NCBI GenBank assembly: GCA_031257075.1
Contig: JAIRPM010000067.1
Span: 1 to 13,288, forward strand
Length of the DNA: 13,288 nt
Direction of reading: 5' to 3'
Source of the DNA: Spirochaetaceae bacterium
Lineage (GTDB): Bacteria > Spirochaetota > Spirochaetia > Treponematales > Breznakiellaceae
The translations under genes and the position numbers were made by a program. The notes under the pieces were generated by a model. The model worked only from the letters and a program-made list of their open reading frames with translations, did no database searches and was not told the origin of the DNA. Positions 12,739 to 13,288 of this stretch are shown piece after piece; within the stretch, counting starts at the first letter, position 1; each line of letters opens with the position of its first letter.

Positions 12739-13197
12739 TCAGTCCTCAACCAGGGTGTAGGTACCGTTCCACTCCTCCTTGTCGCTGCCGGAAATCGTAA
12801 GCTCTTTCCCCTCGACCGTGGCGGTGAATGTATACGTCTCTTCAGGCGATGTGGTGTAGAACACCGTATAGGTGGTTTCGTTTCTGGTTTTAAGGGTATA
12901 ATCGCCGCCTTCTTTAGGAGTCATTTTACCCACGGTTTTACCCGACACGTTCAGGTTGACGAAATGGAGATCTATGCTGGAATCCTCAAAATCCCAATAA
13001 CCTTCGGGCTCGTTATTGAGGTTCCGACCAGGGACCAGTTTGGCATCCCATTCCGGTCCGCCGGGGCCGTCATCGTCATCATTGTCTTCTCCGCACCCAA
13101 CCAGCGCGAAGCCGAAAACCAGCGCGAGGGCGCACAATCCCCACACTGCCACTTTTGTCCCGCCCTTCGCGGAACCTTTTTTTGCGTTACCTAACAT
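12739..13197 (-). CDS. Small lipoprotein with acidic linker
   Basis: The protein has 152 residues. A basic N terminus (MLGNAKKGSAKGGTK) is followed by a hydrophobic segment and the lipobox ALVGC, giving Cys35 as the lipidated residue. The acidic linker GEDNDDDDGPGG comes directly after, as often seen in spirochaetal surface or periplasmic lipoproteins. The mature domain of about 100 residues is rich in Thr and Tyr in alternating patterns (TTYTVFYTTSPEETYTFTAT; WNGTYTLVED), suggesting a small beta barrel or sandwich, perhaps lipocalin-like. Function is unknown. AAGGAGG lies 5 nt before ATG 13197, which settles the start. A longer frame beginning at 13236 would spoil the signal peptide. The leader contains a repeat-flanked hairpin. 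Confidence 0.85.
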   Translation of the reverse strand: MLGNAKKGSAKGGTKVAVWGLCALALVFGFALVGCGEDNDDDDGPGGPEWDAKLVPGRNLNNEPEGYWDFEDSSIDLHFVNLNVSGKTVGKMTPKEGGDYTLKTRNETTYTVFYTTSPEETYTFTATVEGKELTISGSDKEEWNGTYTLVED

Positions 13198-13209
13198 GGT
13201 AACCTCCTT

Positions 13210-13265
13210 GTGTGTAGTGGGTAGTGGAATCGCCAACTTCGTTGGCGCGTGGGTAGTGGGTAGTA
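13210..13265. repeat. GTGGGTA direct repeats flanking a small hairpin
   Basis: GTGTGTA-GTGGGTA-GTGG (13210-13227) and GTGGGTA-GTGGGTA-GTA (13249-13265) flank the palindrome CGCCAAC-TTC-GTTGGCG (13231-13247). The structure lies 12 nt upstream of the lipoprotein start on the minus strand, directly ahead of its Shine-Dalgarno. The remaining bases to 13288 show nothing I can call. Confidence 0.6.
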
Positions 13266-13288
13266 TCCGTTCAGGTAGAGATACAAGT

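Noticed and set aside
12322..13194. 290-residue open frame on the plus strand
   Set aside because: It runs antisense through the lipoprotein gene, its hairpin and the 127-aa gene. It has no Shine-Dalgarno and no recognisable domain, while both minus-strand genes have strong ribosome sites and a lipoprotein signal.
13210..13265. CRISPR-like array
   Set aside because: The heptamer repeats are far too short, and there are no spacers of regular length or cas genes.

Overview
The window reads as chromosomal DNA of a spirochaete, most likely a Treponema of the gut or termite-gut kind. This is inferred from protein style, not from a search. The signs are two lipoproteins with relaxed lipoboxes (…FVMSC and …ALVGC followed by an acidic linker), Treponema-type TPR and signal-peptide proteins, a stand-alone glucose-type PTS IIA protein, and moderate GC content. 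No rRNA, tRNA, CRISPR array, transposase or phage gene is visible.

Layout. Bases 1-119 are the 3' end of a short-chain dehydrogenase gene, closed by a perfect 15-bp hairpin. On the + strand follow a membrane-anchored TPR-like protein (176-1279), a HIT-family protein (1362-1706) and an overlapping exported protein (1691-2206). These converge on a minus-strand pair: a trypsin-like/PDZ lipoprotein protease (2236-4089) and, upstream of it, a PAP2 membrane phosphatase (4334-5152). The 244 bp between that pair are packed with palindromes. A 77-bp divergent promoter region then leads into a tight plus-strand operon, larE-larC-larB (5230-7983), for the nickel-pincer nucleotide (NPN) cofactor. It is followed by a lone polar amino acid ABC permease (8027-8737). 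Everything after that is on the minus strand: PTS IIA (8741-9280), rubrerythrin (9384-9920), a 670-aa secreted TPR protein (10159-12171), an unrecognised 127-aa protein (12274-12657) and a small acidic lipoprotein (12739-13197).

How the genes work together. LarB, LarC and LarE form one complete pathway: LarB carboxylates and hydrolyses nicotinic acid adenine dinucleotide, LarE adds sulfur and LarC inserts nickel. No LarA-type racemase or epimerase that would use the cofactor is in the window. The other genes are mostly envelope or housekeeping functions without an obvious shared pathway.

The most interesting non-gene signals are as follows. (1) Several genes have a good -10 hexamer only 6-9 nt before the start codon and no Shine-Dalgarno, suggesting leaderless mRNAs, while four others carry strong AGGAGG-like sites. 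(2) A family of GGGCAAYGCTGATTAA-type palindromic intergenic repeats sits next to promoters. (3) Long hairpins share an ACCGG apex. (4) A GTGGGTA direct-repeat/hairpin leader precedes the last lipoprotein gene. I did not find a clearly new multi-gene system.
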